Below, in pieces: positions 19,225 through 27,904 of a stretch of 64,000 bases of DNA. Below the pieces are notes generated by a model. It saw only the letters and a program-made list of their open reading frames with translations. It searched no databases and had not been told where the DNA came from. Each line of letters begins with the position of its first letter. The stretch's first letter is position 1. Made by a program: the position numbers and the translations under genes. Source of the stretch: Alphaproteobacteria bacterium (GTDB lineage Bacteria > Pseudomonadota > Alphaproteobacteria > Micropepsales > Micropepsaceae); the NCBI GenBank assembly GCA_019241645.1, contig JAFAWQ010000043.1, positions 62,001 through 126,000 of the forward strand, given 5' to 3'.

Positions 19225-20276
19225 CAGACGCGCCCTTTCGGCCGGACCCGTTCAAACATATCGAGATACTGCTGGATCACGACCTCCTCGGAAAACTCCT
19301 GGTCGATGCGCTTTCGGCCGCTCTCGACCAGGCGATTCGCCAATTCCTTCGAGGCAAGGACTTGGCGGATGCCAGCAGCAAGCGCCTCAGCGTCATCGAC
19401 TGGCACTAGAATGGCGTCTTCTCCGTTTCGCGCGAGGAAAGACGGACCGGTACTCGCGGCCGCAACCAGCGGCACCCCATAGCCCCATGCTTCCACCACC
19501 ACGTTGCCGAACGGCTCCTCACGCGAGGGGAACACGCACACATCCGCCGCTTTGAGCAGCGCGCCGCGGTCCGTTCGCCAACCAAGAAACTTCACCCGCT
19601 GGTCAAGGCCCAACTCGCCCGCCATTCTTTTCAGCCTGCCTTCTTCCTCTCCTTCGCCCGCGATCCAGACCCACATATCGGGAATTTGTGCTGCTGCCTT
19701 CAACAGCACGTCCAAGGCCTTGTTCGTATGCAGCCGACCCAATGCCACCGCCAACGGCACACGCGCCGGCGTGCCAAGGCTTGCACGTTCGACGGCCGGT
19801 GCGGGGTCGATATGGGGGAAATTAGGAATGTAGAACACCCGGTCCGCCGCCCAGCCGCCGCCAGTCACATACCGAACAAGGTCGGGTGTGTTGCAGACCA
19901 GGTAATCGCAGCGGCGAAAATAGTCGAAATTGTAATAGCCGCCGAGCCGCCCGATCAGCGCGTAGTCGCCCGGCGGTGTCATCGCCGCTCCACGGCCGGT
20001 AATGGTCAGCACCGCATCGGGGCGGAAGGCATTCGCGATACGTCTGAATCTTCTTTCCGTAATCCAGTCGAAGCGGCGGAAAAACGGCAACGCGCTGAAG
20101 GGCACGCCCGCGTCCCGTAGTGCTGCCTCGCGAATACGGTTGCGTTTCAACGCCGACCGGACGTCTACGCCGGCGCGTTTCAGCCCCAGGGTCAGCGTAA
20201 CGAAAAACGTCTCGGAGCCGCCCAGTGCCGAGGCTCCACAAACCGTGACAACTTTGAGAGGACCGGGGGAGATCAT
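19224..20276 (-). CDS. GT4-family glycosyltransferase
   Basis: The product is 350 aa. The C-terminal GT-B donor-binding half shows FLGWRTDRGALLKAADVCVF and the E-x7-E signature SREEPFGNVVVEAWGYGVP. The N-terminal half starts VVTVCGASALGGSETFFV, typical of an acceptor domain. It probably transfers a sugar from a nucleotide donor to a lipid or polysaccharide acceptor at the inner membrane. The sugar and acceptor are unknown. It is the first gene of a tightly overlapped run with asnB and pyrC and is divergent from ygfZ. Confidence 0.87.
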   Translation of the reverse strand: MISPGPLKVVTVCGASALGGSETFFVTLTLGLKRAGVDVRSALKRNRIREAALRDAGVPFSALPFFRRFDWITERRFRRIANAFRPDAVLTITGRGAAMTPPGDYALIGRLGGYYNFDYFRRCDYLVCNTPDLVRYVTGGGWAADRVFYIPNFPHIDPAPAVERASLGTPARVPLAVALGRLHTNKALDVLLKAAAQIPDMWVWIAGEGEEEGRLKRMAGELGLDQRVKFLGWRTDRGALLKAADVCVFPSREEPFGNVVVEAWGYGVPLVAAASTGPSFLARNGEDAILVPVDDAEALAAGIRQVLASKELANRLVESGRKRIDQEFSEEVVIQQYLDMFERVRPKGRV

Positions 20277-20339
20277 GCGGGAGCCGTGGCCCTACAACAG
20301 GGGCTTGCGACTTGGCAAACGATAGGCTCCTTTCCCATC

Positions 20340-21134
20340 ATGAGTGGTGTTTTGACGGATCGCGTTGTAATTGCCATCTCCGGCCCGGAGGCAAAAAGCT
20401 TTCTGCAGGGTTTGACCACCAACGATATCAACAGCCTTACGCCGGATGTTCCTCTCTATTCGGCCTTGCTGACACCGCAGGGAAAGGTCTTGTTCGATTT
20501 CCTGCTCAGCGAGCGGGACGAAGCCATTTTCCTCGACTGCGCTACGAGCTCTGCGCAGGCGCTGTTGAAGCGGCTCACCATGTATCGCCTCCGGGCCAAG
20601 GTGGATTTGGTACTTCGCGAGGATTTGGCGGTGTGCTGGAATGGAGCCGGCGGGTCCGCCGATCCGCGGCTCACCGAATTGGGCACTCGTTCCGTCTTGC
20701 CGGCGAACTCGTCTGACGCCTCCATCGAATATCTATCGCGGCGGCTGGAACTGGGAGTTCCCGAAGGGGCGGATTTCGGCTCCGACAAGATGTTCGCATT
20801 GGACGCCGGGCTGGAGGAGTTGCACGGCGTCTCCTTCGAGAAGGGCTGCTATGTCGGCCAGGAGCTCACCGCGCGCATGAAGCATCGCGGTACCGCTCGC
20901 AAGCGCCTCCTGCCGGTTTCCGCAGTGGACGGAAACGACCTGCCATCGCCAGGCACCGAAATACGCGCGATTAACGTGGCGCTGGGCGAAATCACCTCGA
21001 CTTACGGGACGCGTGGCTTCGCCCTGATCCGGCTGGATCGCTGGAAGGAAGCCAGTGATGCGCCTTTGCTCGCGGGCGAGCAGCCTGTGCATGTCACAAA
21101 ACCAACATGGTCGGCGGCAGGGCTTGACGAATAG
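20340..21134 (+). CDS. folate-binding YgfZ/CAF17-type protein
   Basis: The product is 264 aa starting at ATG 20340 (MSGVLTDR). The frame extends 18 codons upstream into the intergenic region. It has the GcvT-like fold with FLQGLTTNDINSL at the N-terminus and the diagnostic KGCYVGQELTARMKHRG motif, whose Cys is conserved in YgfZ. These proteins bind tetrahydrofolate and help assemble or repair 4Fe-4S clusters in enzymes such as MiaB. It starts the rightward run of genes ygfZ - VOC - tag - membrane protein. Confidence 0.9.
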   Translation: MSGVLTDRVVIAISGPEAKSFLQGLTTNDINSLTPDVPLYSALLTPQGKVLFDFLLSERDEAIFLDCATSSAQALLKRLTMYRLRAKVDLVLREDLAVCWNGAGGSADPRLTELGTRSVLPANSSDASIEYLSRRLELGVPEGADFGSDKMFALDAGLEELHGVSFEKGCYVGQELTARMKHRGTARKRLLPVSAVDGNDLPSPGTEIRAINVALGEITSTYGTRGFALIRLDRWKEASDAPLLAGEQPVHVTKPTWSAAGLDE

Positions 21135-21179
21135 CCGGCAAAGAACAGAGTCGCTGCTTTTCACGAAGGAGATTTTCGA

Positions 21180-21662
21180 ATGCTGCATCATGTGTCTGTC
21201 GGGGTGCGCGATGTGGAGCGTGCCGCGAAATTCTACGACCCGGTTCTCAAGACGCTCGGCTACCGGCGAGTAATGGAGTTCCTGCCCTATGCCATCGGCT
21301 ATGGCGAAACGCGCGACCGGCCGGAGTTCTGGATTCAACTGCCGCACAACAAGCAGCCCGCCAGCGTGGGCAATGGTGTGCACGTCGCGTTCCTGGCAAA
21401 GAACAAAGCGGTGGTCGACAAATTCCACACGCAGGCACTGAAACAGGGCGGCAGCAATGGCGGCGAGCCCGGTCCCCGGCCTGACTACACGCCATCCTAC
21501 TATGGCGCCTTCACCTTCGACCTCGACGGCAACAAGCTCGAAGCGATGCTGATGGTGCTGGTGAAGGATGTGGCAAAGACGGCTGCGAAGAAGCCCGCGC
21601 GCAAGGCGAAGGCGAAAACGGCGAAGAAAGCCGGTAGGGCGAAAAAGAAATCGCGCCGGTGA
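21180..21662 (+). CDS. VOC (glyoxalase-fold) protein with a histone-like basic tail
   Basis: The product is 160 aa. GAAGGAG precedes the ATG. Residues 1-128 form a glyoxalase/bleomycin-resistance (VOC) fold: LHHVSVGVRDVERAAKFYDP, an FWIQLPHNKQPA segment and AFTFDLDGNKLEAM with a metal-type Glu. The last 28 residues are a run of Lys, Ala and Arg (KKPARKAKAKTAKKAGRAKK), resembling the tail of histone H1 and able to bind nucleic acids. The stop overlaps the GTG start of the Tag glycosylase gene (GTGA), so the two are co-translated. VOC substrates are diverse and not predictable here; a link to DNA damage is inferred only from tail and neighbour. Confidence 0.85.
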   Translation: MLHHVSVGVRDVERAAKFYDPVLKTLGYRRVMEFLPYAIGYGETRDRPEFWIQLPHNKQPASVGNGVHVAFLAKNKAVVDKFHTQALKQGGSNGGEPGPRPDYTPSYYGAFTFDLDGNKLEAMLMVLVKDVAKTAAKKPARKAKAKTAKKAGRAKKKSRR

Positions 21663-22252
21663 AGGCTCGCGTCCGCTGCGGCTGGCCCGGCGCCGACCCG
21701 CTCTACGTCGCCTACCACGACGAGGAGTGGGGCGTGCCGGAATACGATCCGCGCGCGCTGTACGAGAAGCTTGTGCTGGATGGATTCCAGGCCGGTCTTT
21801 CCTGGATCACCATCCTGCGCAAGCGGGAGAATTTCCGGCAGGCCTTTGGCGGTTTCGATCCCGAAATAATCGCGCGCTACGGCAAACGCGACATCGCCCG
21901 GCTTTTGAAGAACGAAGGGATCATCCGCAGCCGCGCCAAGATCGAGGCAGCGATCCGCGGCGCGCGAGCGTGGCTTGAGATAGAAGAAAAACAGGCGGGC
22001 GGTTTCACCGGGTTTATCTGGAAGCATGTGAACGGGCGCATGGTGGTGAACCGCCGCCGGGAAGGCGAAGCGCCGTTCGTCAAGACCGCAATGAGCGAGG
22101 CGCTGTCCAAAGACCTGAAGCAGCACGGCTTCAATTTTGTCGGCCCGGTGATCGTCTACGCTTTCGCGCAGGCGGTCGGCATGGTGAACGATCACGCGGT
22201 CGAATGCTTCCGCCACGCCGAGTGCACAAAACTCGGCAAGACAAGGCGCTGA
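21659..22252 (+). CDS. tag: DNA-3-methyladenine glycosylase I
   Basis: The product is 197 aa with a GTG start overlapping the VOC stop codon. It removes 3-methyladenine from alkylated DNA. Tag family signatures run through the protein: RCGWPGADPLYVAYHDEEWG near the N-terminus, LDGFQAGLSWITILRKRENFR, and the late FVGPVIVYAFAQAVGMVNDH region with His and Cys residues (EWG, C-x-H) for zinc. Length is typical. It follows the VOC gene and precedes a small membrane protein gene by 2 bp, so these form one operon. Confidence 0.93.
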   Translation: MKARVRCGWPGADPLYVAYHDEEWGVPEYDPRALYEKLVLDGFQAGLSWITILRKRENFRQAFGGFDPEIIARYGKRDIARLLKNEGIIRSRAKIEAAIRGARAWLEIEEKQAGGFTGFIWKHVNGRMVVNRRREGEAPFVKTAMSEALSKDLKQHGFNFVGPVIVYAFAQAVGMVNDHAVECFRHAECTKLGKTRR

Positions 22253-22254
22253 TC

Positions 22255-22506
22255 ATGTCGCTGCCTGACATCGCAGGTTTGGCCGGCGCGGTTCTCGTGG
22301 CAATCGCCTACTTTGGAAATATCCAGGGCCGGTTGCAGGCAACAGACGTTGCATATTCGGTTCTCAACCTCGGCGGCGCGATTCTGATCCTGACCTCGCT
22401 CTGGTTCTCGTGGAATCTGGCGGCTGCCATCATCGAGGTGTTCTGGGGGCTAACCAGCATCTACGGACTTTGGCGAGCAATGATAACTCAGCCGCGAGCG
22501 CGATAG
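22255..22506 (+). CDS. small three-helix membrane protein (CBU_0592-like)
   Basis: The product is 83 aa starting at ATG 22255, two bases after the tag stop. It has three hydrophobic segments (about 4-22, 33-52 and 55-73) and the pattern [26 protein letters not shown], which fits the CBU_0592 family of small inner-membrane proteins. Function is unknown. Its 3' end overlaps the convergent queF gene by 19 bp. Confidence 0.7.
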   Translation: MSLPDIAGLAGAVLVAIAYFGNIQGRLQATDVAYSVLNLGGAILILTSLWFSWNLAAAIIEVFWGLTSIYGLWRAMITQPRAR

Positions 22507-22940
22507 GGCGAGACGCCTGGCTCAGGAAGCGTAACGCCGCCCGGCAGCCTTCCGGTTCGCCAGAACACGTCGATGGGAATGCCGCCGCGCGGATACCAGA
22601 ATCCCGCGATGCGCAGGAACTTCGGCTTGATGGCAGCAGCCATCCGCTTGCCGATCGCCACCGTGCAATACTCGTGGAAGGCGCCGTGGTTTCGGAAGCT
22701 CGCTAGAAAAAGCTTCAGCGACTTCGATTCCAGAATGGATTTCGCCGGCACGTAGTCGATGACGAAATGCGCGAAGTCCGGCTGGCCGGTGATGGGGCAG
22801 AGACAAGTGAATTCCGGTGCCGTGAAGCGCACGGCGTAATCGGTGTCGCGATGCGGATTGGGCACGGCATCGAGCGTTGCGTCGTCCGGAGATTTTGGCA
22901 ACGGCACGGCGCGGCCAAGCTGCAGCTTTCCCTTCGCCAT
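22488..22940 (-). CDS. queF: NADPH-dependent 7-cyano-7-deazaguanine reductase
   Basis: The product is 150 aa, the short unimodular QueF. It reduces preQ0 to preQ1 in queuosine synthesis. Signatures are [18 protein letters not shown], holding the thioimide-forming Cys, and the QueF motif [20 protein letters not shown]. It overlaps the stop of the upstream queD-like gene by 1 bp, so the two are co-expressed. The C-terminal 40 residues are normal for this subfamily. Confidence 0.94.
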   Translation of the reverse strand: MAKGKLQLGRAVPLPKSPDDATLDAVPNPHRDTDYAVRFTAPEFTCLCPITGQPDFAHFVIDYVPAKSILESKSLKLFLASFRNHGAFHEYCTVAIGKRMAAAIKPKFLRIAGFWYPRGGIPIDVFWRTGRLPGGVTLPEPGVSPYRARG

Positions 22941-23296
22941 CAGCTCGCCTCGTACACGCAGCTCTGGCCATAGGATGGCCGGCGGATTTTCACCCGCACG
23001 ACTTCCGGCAGCTGCGGTTTCACCCGCTCGAAGATGTAGCGCGCGAGGTTTTCCAGGGTCGGCGTGCCCAGACCTTCAAGCTCGTTCAGGAGCCGGTGAT
23101 CCAACTCCGCGCGCAAGGCATCCAGCACCGTCTTGATTTCGTCCAGCTCGCGCAGCACGCCGGTGCGAGGGTCCGGCTCGCCGCGCAAGGTCACCTCCAC
23201 ATAGAAGGAATGGCCGTGCAAGCGGCGGTTCTCGTTCGCGCCGACGCCGAGATAGTGCGCGGCGTCGAAGCCGAATTCCTGGGTGAGCTCGATCAT
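22940..23296 (-). CDS. QueD/PTPS-fold protein, catalytic Cys not conserved
   Basis: The product is 118 aa of the 6-pyruvoyl-tetrahydropterin synthase fold. Three zinc His are present: H14 (FDAAHYLG), H27 and H29 ([14 protein letters not shown]). In canonical QueD a Cys sits three residues before the LHGH segment; here that position is N23, with E22 beside it, so the usual nucleophile is missing. Next to queF, the simplest role is still 6-carboxytetrahydropterin synthase or a partner step of the preQ0 pathway. A related pterin enzyme (PTPS-III uses Glu in place of Cys) is an alternative. Confidence 0.8.
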   Translation of the reverse strand: MIELTQEFGFDAAHYLGVGANENRRLHGHSFYVEVTLRGEPDPRTGVLRELDEIKTVLDALRAELDHRLLNELEGLGTPTLENLARYIFERVKPQLPEVVRVKIRRPSYGQSCVYEAS

Positions 23297-23354
23297 GGCG
23301 CCGGGCTTGTGGCTGCTGGACGGCAGAGCGTCAAGTTTAAGCCGCGAGTTCTTT

Positions 23355-23897
23355 CTACTTGTGCGTCTCCTTCCAGGCCTTCACCGCCGCCATCGTGCGC
23401 GAGACATGCTCGGCCGGATCGAGATTGGTGTAGGCCAGCAGGATGGTTCCGTCCGGCGCGATCACATACGAGGTCCGGTCGGCATATTCCGGTTTCTTCG
23501 CCAGCACGGCATCGTACGCCTTGATGACCTTCTGTTCCGGATCGGCGGCGACGGCGAATTTGCTGCGGCACTCGCTGACGGAGAACTTGTCCAGCTTGTC
23601 GATTCTGTCGGCGCTCACGCCGATCACGGTGGCGTTCAACGCCGCGAATTTGTCGGTCGCCTTGGCAAAGTCATGCGCCTCCTGGGTGCAGCCGGAGGTG
23701 AAGGCCGCCGGATAGAAGTAGAGAACCACCGGCCCCTTCTTCAGCGCTTCGGCCATGGAGAAGGAGAATTCCTTGCCGCCGAGCGAAGCCTGCGCGGAAA
23801 AATCCGGTGCCTTGGCGCCGACCGCAAGTGCTGCCCATGCCGCGCCGGAAACCAGTGTCGCTGCCGCCAGAACCGCCGCACCCAATTGCCGCTTCAT
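23355..23897 (-). CDS. exported peroxiredoxin (Bcp/AhpC-TSA family)
   Basis: The product is 180 aa with a signal peptide at residues 1-22 (ending WAA). The thioredoxin-fold domain has the peroxidatic site YPAAFTSGCTQEAHDF, with C70 as the active Cys, and a second Cys in FSVSECRSKFAV that could resolve the disulfide. The TDK/SVDSK-like segments fit Bcp-type peroxiredoxins, here targeted to the periplasm. It reduces peroxides using an unknown thiol partner. It stands 58 bp from queD and may share its transcript. Confidence 0.9.
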   Translation of the reverse strand: MKRQLGAAVLAAATLVSGAAWAALAVGAKAPDFSAQASLGGKEFSFSMAEALKKGPVVLYFYPAAFTSGCTQEAHDFAKATDKFAALNATVIGVSADRIDKLDKFSVSECRSKFAVAADPEQKVIKAYDAVLAKKPEYADRTSYVIAPDGTILLAYTNLDPAEHVSRTMAAVKAWKETHK

Positions 23898-24402
23898 CTC
23901 AAATCCTCCGTATCCGGACTAACCTTCGGCCAGCATAATACTGGACCCGCCGGCGCGCCAGCCAGTGCCTATTTCTCGTGCCTCCCTGCCCCTCCACCCC
24001 CGCATGGGAGCAATGGAATTGTTCGTTTTGTTTGGTAGTAAGTGGGGCCACCCCCTCCCCTGCATTGAATTGTTCGTTTTGTTCGGCGAAAAATGGTGAG
24101 GGGGGTGTCCCCCCTCCATCTTCGCAGGACACCAGATGTTGTGCTTCGCGCGCGGGCGAGCAGTCGATGTCAAAGATTCGCGTGTTGTAAAGCGCATGAC
24201 TCCACGTCTCTCTATCATCTCGGCCCGCCCTCCGCGAACACATTTGGAGCAGCCGTGCATCATTGGCCGGGGCGAGCGCCACGACGGAAACGTGCAGCGA
24301 TGGGAAAAGCGCATTCATGCGCGCAAACATAAGTATTGAAGCGCCGAGTTACATTAGCGGCAAAAAGATTTTTTCTTTCGCTGACCGCGAACGGCTGGCG
24401 CG
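23898..24402. other. 505-bp intergenic region with repeats and a hairpin
   Basis: No gene is convincing, though open frames cross it on both strands. It holds two copies of a 20-bp repeat and a strong G/C hairpin (annotated separately). Sequence composition is irregular, with C-rich and G-rich runs next to AT-rich ones. It separates the peroxiredoxin and the GLUG-repeat gene. Confidence 0.5.
24016..24119. repeat. 20-bp direct repeat pair and GC hairpin
   Basis: GAATTGTTCGTTTTGTTTGG at 24016-24035 and the same sequence with one change at 24067-24086 lie 51 bp apart. Right after the second copy is a hairpin at 24098-24116: GAGGGGGG and CCCCCCTC around a 3-base loop. The origin is unknown; a small mobile or regulatory repeat is possible. 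Confidence 0.6.
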
Positions 24403-25941
24403 CTACCGCGGCGGGTTGGCGAGCAGATACGGATAGCCATTGTTGATGTTGGGGCTCTGTCCCCAGATATTGCCGTCGAACTCGTCAGGCAAAGCAGAAA
24501 CAAATTCCTGAGTCGACAATCCCGTAACTCCAGGACATTGACGATTGCCGCAGCCCACTGCAACTCCCGCGGTATCGGTATCCCAGTAGCTGTGGGTAGC
24601 GCTTTTGTGGAGGTCAAGTTTGCCGATGAAGCCGCCAATCTTTCTCGGATCGTCCACAGCAAGGGCACCAACGGCGTACGATGTGCTGATCGAAAAACCT
24701 CGACCAACCAATCCGCCGATATAACTTTTTTTGCCTGTGGACACTGCGCCAGTTGCATAGCAGTTACTTATTTCCTGGCCAGCGCCCGCGAACCCTCCGG
24801 CGACGACATGGCTCAAATTCGCGACTACTGTTCCGGTCGCATACGATTGCGAGAGCTTGCTCCCGCCTCCTACCAAACCTCCAATAACAGACGTTCCAGG
24901 TCCGCCAATGACGTTTCCGGTGGAAAACGACATGCTCACATTGCTCGCCCCGCCGGCCAATCCACCCACTCCCGCACCTCCAAATACGGTGCCGGACGCA
25001 TTTGAAAGGGTGATCTCACCTAGACTCGAGCCTACCAACCCCCCAGTGGTCGACGCGCCGGTGGCTGTAACATCAACTGCAGATGCGCTGTTAGCGATGG
25101 TGCCGTAGTTTGTACCGACAAGACCGCCGACCTCAGCACTCACTGCTGTCAGAGTTCCAGCCGTTACCACGTGCGATATATTTCCATCGTTCCGCCCAGC
25201 CAGGATGCCGACGCTCCTAGCTTCCTGCGATGAAACCTTGGCATGCGTGAATGCAACATCCCGCACAATCCCAGAAGGAAGGACGTAGCCAAAAAAACCT
25301 TGGCGATCACCTTTTGGGTTCTTGATCTTCAGATGCAAGATTCTCTGACCGAGTCCCTCGAAAGTGCCAGCGAAGTCGGTCGGGATTGGGACAGTCTGAA
25401 AGACATTTGGCTTCGAATCGTAGCTGTTCGCCAGCGCGTAAAAGCCGGAGGGATTGCTAGCGATCTTTGTCGCCAAAGTTGCTATATCGTTCACGAGTTC
25501 GTAGCTCTGCCCATTCATAATGAGACTGCTGCCCACATCCGCGAAGCTGATACGTCCATTCTTTTCAAACAGAACGTCGCCTTCCGAGCCACCGTCATTG
25601 GTGGCAATGCTGAGCGCACCAGGCCCGGAGACCGTGACGGGCTTGTCGATGGCGACAGATCGAAGCGCATCTAGAGTTAGGCGATTTGTGCTGGTCCAGG
25701 TTAGCGGTTGATGAATGTCGATATCTTTAGCGATACTTCCCGTCTTCACCGCTACGTCACCCCCGGCGAGCATGTTCTGAAGCTCAAAAACGTTCAGAAT
25801 TGCATTTGGGGCGGTTGCCATGCACACACCGCTGTCGCAACTCATGTTCTGTGTCGGCTTGTTGGAGATTGACACGTCGGCGTTCGCCGCGGGTGAAACC
25901 AACAAGGCTGCTGCAACGGCCGTCCATTTCGCACCCACCAT
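24403..25941 (-). CDS. secreted GLUG-motif repeat protein
   Basis: The product is 512 aa starting at ATG 25941, where a purine-rich ribosome site and a signal peptide (cleaved after SPAANA near residue 21) coincide. The N-terminal third begins like a filamentous haemagglutinin/autotransporter-type passenger (LTLDALRSVAIDKPVTVSG). From about residue 245 on there are six or more GLUG-type repeats, GGLVG-x-NYGTIANS, GGLVGSSLGEITLSN and similar. A typical final segment SYWDTDTAG then leads to GLSTQEF. Such proteins are exported surface or biofilm adhesins and often carry beta-helix structure. No transporter partner lies nearby. Its codon and base use look less GC-rich than neighbouring genes, suggesting transfer. 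Confidence 0.8.
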   Translation of the reverse strand: MVGAKWTAVAAALLVSPAANADVSISNKPTQNMSCDSGVCMATAPNAILNVFELQNMLAGGDVAVKTGSIAKDIDIHQPLTWTSTNRLTLDALRSVAIDKPVTVSGPGALSIATNDGGSEGDVLFEKNGRISFADVGSSLIMNGQSYELVNDIATLATKIASNPSGFYALANSYDSKPNVFQTVPIPTDFAGTFEGLGQRILHLKIKNPKGDRQGFFGYVLPSGIVRDVAFTHAKVSSQEARSVGILAGRNDGNISHVVTAGTLTAVSAEVGGLVGTNYGTIANSASAVDVTATGASTTGGLVGSSLGEITLSNASGTVFGGAGVGGLAGGASNVSMSFSTGNVIGGPGTSVIGGLVGGGSKLSQSYATGTVVANLSHVVAGGFAGAGQEISNCYATGAVSTGKKSYIGGLVGRGFSISTSYAVGALAVDDPRKIGGFIGKLDLHKSATHSYWDTDTAGVAVGCGNRQCPGVTGLSTQEFVSALPDEFDGNIWGQSPNINNGYPYLLANPPR

Positions 25942-25972
25942 CACTCCCCTCCCCTGCACTGCCGCCGAAACG

Positions 25973-27199
25973 TCACTTGTCGCGCTTATCGTACTTCCCA
26001 AACTCCGCCTTCGCGATGGTGCGGTTGTGCACTTCGTCGGGGCCATCGGCCAGCCGCAAGGTGCGCATGCTCGCGTACATGCGCGCCAGGCCGGAATCGG
26101 TGGTGACGCCGCCGCCGCCCCAGGCCTGAATGGCATCGTCGATCACCTTCAGCGCCATGCGCGGCGCCGCCACCTTGATCATGGCGATCTCCGCGCGCGC
26201 CGCCTTGTTGCCCAGCTTGTCCATCATGTCGGCGGCTTTCAGCGTGAGCAGGCGGCACATGTCGATCTCGATGCGCGCTTCGGCCACGCGCTGCTCCCAC
26301 ACCGATTGCTGCGCGATTTTTTTGCCGAAGGCGGTGCGCGAGAGCAGCCGCTGGCACATCAGCTCCAGCGCGCGCTCCGCCACGCCGATGGCGCGCATGC
26401 AGTGATGGATGCGCCCCGGGCCGAGCCGCCCCTGTGCGATCTCGAAGCCGCGGCCTTCGCCGAGCAGGATGTTCTCCGCCGGTACCTCCACATTCTCGAA
26501 CACCACTTCGCCGTGGCCGCGCGGCGCGTCGTCGAAACCGAACACGGGCAGCATCCGTTTTACCGTGACACCCGGTGTGTCCATCGGCACAAGAATTTGC
26601 GACTGCTGCTTGTGCTTCTCGGCATCCGGATCGGTCTTGCCCATCACAATGAGGATCTTGCAGCGCGGATCGCCGGTGCCGGTGGACCACCATTTGCGGC
26701 CGTTGATAATGTAACTATCGCCGCGCCGTTCGATGCGCGTGGCAATGTTGGTGGCGTCGGACGAGGCAACGTCCGGTTCGCTCATCAGAAAGGCGGAGCG
26801 GATTTTGCCGTCCAGCAACGGCGTCAGCCATTTGTCCTGCTGCGCCGGCGTGCCGTAACGCTCCAGCACCTCCATGTTGCCGGTGTCCGGTGGCGAGCAG
26901 TTGAACACCTCCGAGGCAAAGTGCACCCGCCCCATGATCTCGGCCAGCGGCGCATATTCGAGATTGGAAAGCCCGGCGCCGTGCGAGCCATTCGGCAGGA
27001 ACAGGTTCCACAGCCCCCGCGCCTTTGCTTTCGCCTTCAGCTCCTCCACGACCGGAACGACGATGAAGGGGTTGGCGCTTTCGCGCGCCGCATTCAGCTG
27101 CTCGTGATGAACGGCTTCGGCCGGGTACACATGCGCCCGCATGAAGTCGTCGATACGCTTCATCCATTCGCGCTGGCGCGGTGAATAATCGAAATTCAT
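25973..27199 (-). CDS. acyl-CoA dehydrogenase
   Basis: The product is 408 aa from the ATG at 27199 ([12 protein letters not shown]). It is a flavoenzyme that puts a double bond in acyl-CoA thioesters. The N-terminal, middle and C-terminal acyl-CoA dehydrogenase domains are all present: [32 protein letters not shown], and the C-terminal [20 protein letters not shown] with the helix near [21 protein letters not shown]. The IKWWSTG/GPDE motifs resemble the ACAD10/11 subgroup. Chain length preference is unknown. It is separated by 31 bp from the downstream GLUG gene and diverges from the PAP2 gene. Confidence 0.93.
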   Translation of the reverse strand: MNFDYSPRQREWMKRIDDFMRAHVYPAEAVHHEQLNAARESANPFIVVPVVEELKAKAKARGLWNLFLPNGSHGAGLSNLEYAPLAEIMGRVHFASEVFNCSPPDTGNMEVLERYGTPAQQDKWLTPLLDGKIRSAFLMSEPDVASSDATNIATRIERRGDSYIINGRKWWSTGTGDPRCKILIVMGKTDPDAEKHKQQSQILVPMDTPGVTVKRMLPVFGFDDAPRGHGEVVFENVEVPAENILLGEGRGFEIAQGRLGPGRIHHCMRAIGVAERALELMCQRLLSRTAFGKKIAQQSVWEQRVAEARIEIDMCRLLTLKAADMMDKLGNKAARAEIAMIKVAAPRMALKVIDDAIQAWGGGGVTTDSGLARMYASMRTLRLADGPDEVHNRTIAKAEFGKYDKRDK

Positions 27200-27283
27200 T
27201 CCAACCCCTTGGTGATGCGGAAGGAGTCTAAACCGGCGCGCTGCTGTTTGACAGCCGCAGGCGGACCCGGCAATCACACCCCC

Positions 27284-27904
27284 ATGCTGCTTTGGGCGGG
27301 GCTTTTGCTGTTGGCGTTGGGATTTGCCGCGTTCGCTGTTGACCGGCGCGCCACGCACCTCTTTCACGACCGGATATCCTCGCGCCTGTTCCACCACATC
27401 CGCATGACCACCGACTATGCCAAGGGTGCGCGCTGGCTTATCCTTTCGATCACGTTGATTGCGCTGTCGTGGTGCGCGCGGAAGATATGGGGCGACATTT
27501 CCCTGTTGGTGCGCGTTTTCCGCGCCTCGTTGGGATTTCTCGCTTGCCTCGCGGTGGCCAGCGGCGTGCTGCACAGCATCAAGCTGGTGGTCGGGCGCAG
27601 GCGGCCGCGCGACGAGATCGAGCACCAGATCTATGGCTTCCGGCTGTTTCACTACGACTGGCAGCACGATTCGTTTCCGTCAGGCCACGCCATGACCATC
27701 TTCTGCGTCGCCGTGGTTCTATGCGGAGTCTTTCCTACTATGGCGCCGCTTTGGCTCGTGCTGGCGCTCTATCTCGCGCTGACCCGTGCAGTGCTGAACG
27801 CGCATTATTTGAGCGATGTGTTCTTTGGCGCGGCGATCGGCTTGCTGGCGTCGCGCGAAACCATATTGTTTCTCTTTCCCGATCTGTCCCAACCCTGGTT
27901 CTGA
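27284..27904 (+). CDS. PAP2-family membrane phosphatase
   Basis: The product is 206 aa with several membrane helices. The three phosphatase motifs are present: K-x6-RP as [14 protein letters not shown] as SFPSGHAMT, and SR-x5-H-x3-D as [14 protein letters not shown]. It should dephosphorylate a lipid pyrophosphate or phosphatidic acid at the membrane. The start at 27284 is chosen because the hydrophobic N-terminus begins there. It is followed without spacer by the terC-like gene (stop TGA then ATG), so both are in one operon. Confidence 0.9.
   Translation: MLLWAGLLLLALGFAAFAVDRRATHLFHDRISSRLFHHIRMTTDYAKGARWLILSITLIALSWCARKIWGDISLLVRVFRASLGFLACLAVASGVLHSIKLVVGRRRPRDEIEHQIYGFRLFHYDWQHDSFPSGHAMTIFCVAVVLCGVFPTMAPLWLVLALYLALTRAVLNAHYLSDVFFGAAIGLLASRETILFLFPDLSQPWF

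Noticed and set aside
23899-24330. 143-codon frame across the repeat-rich gap
   Set aside because: The two direct repeats translate to the same short string, the rest has no recognisable domain, and no ribosome site is evident.
25820-27184. 454-codon open frame opposite the acyl-CoA dehydrogenase
   Set aside because: Antisense shadow of a well-defined enzyme gene.
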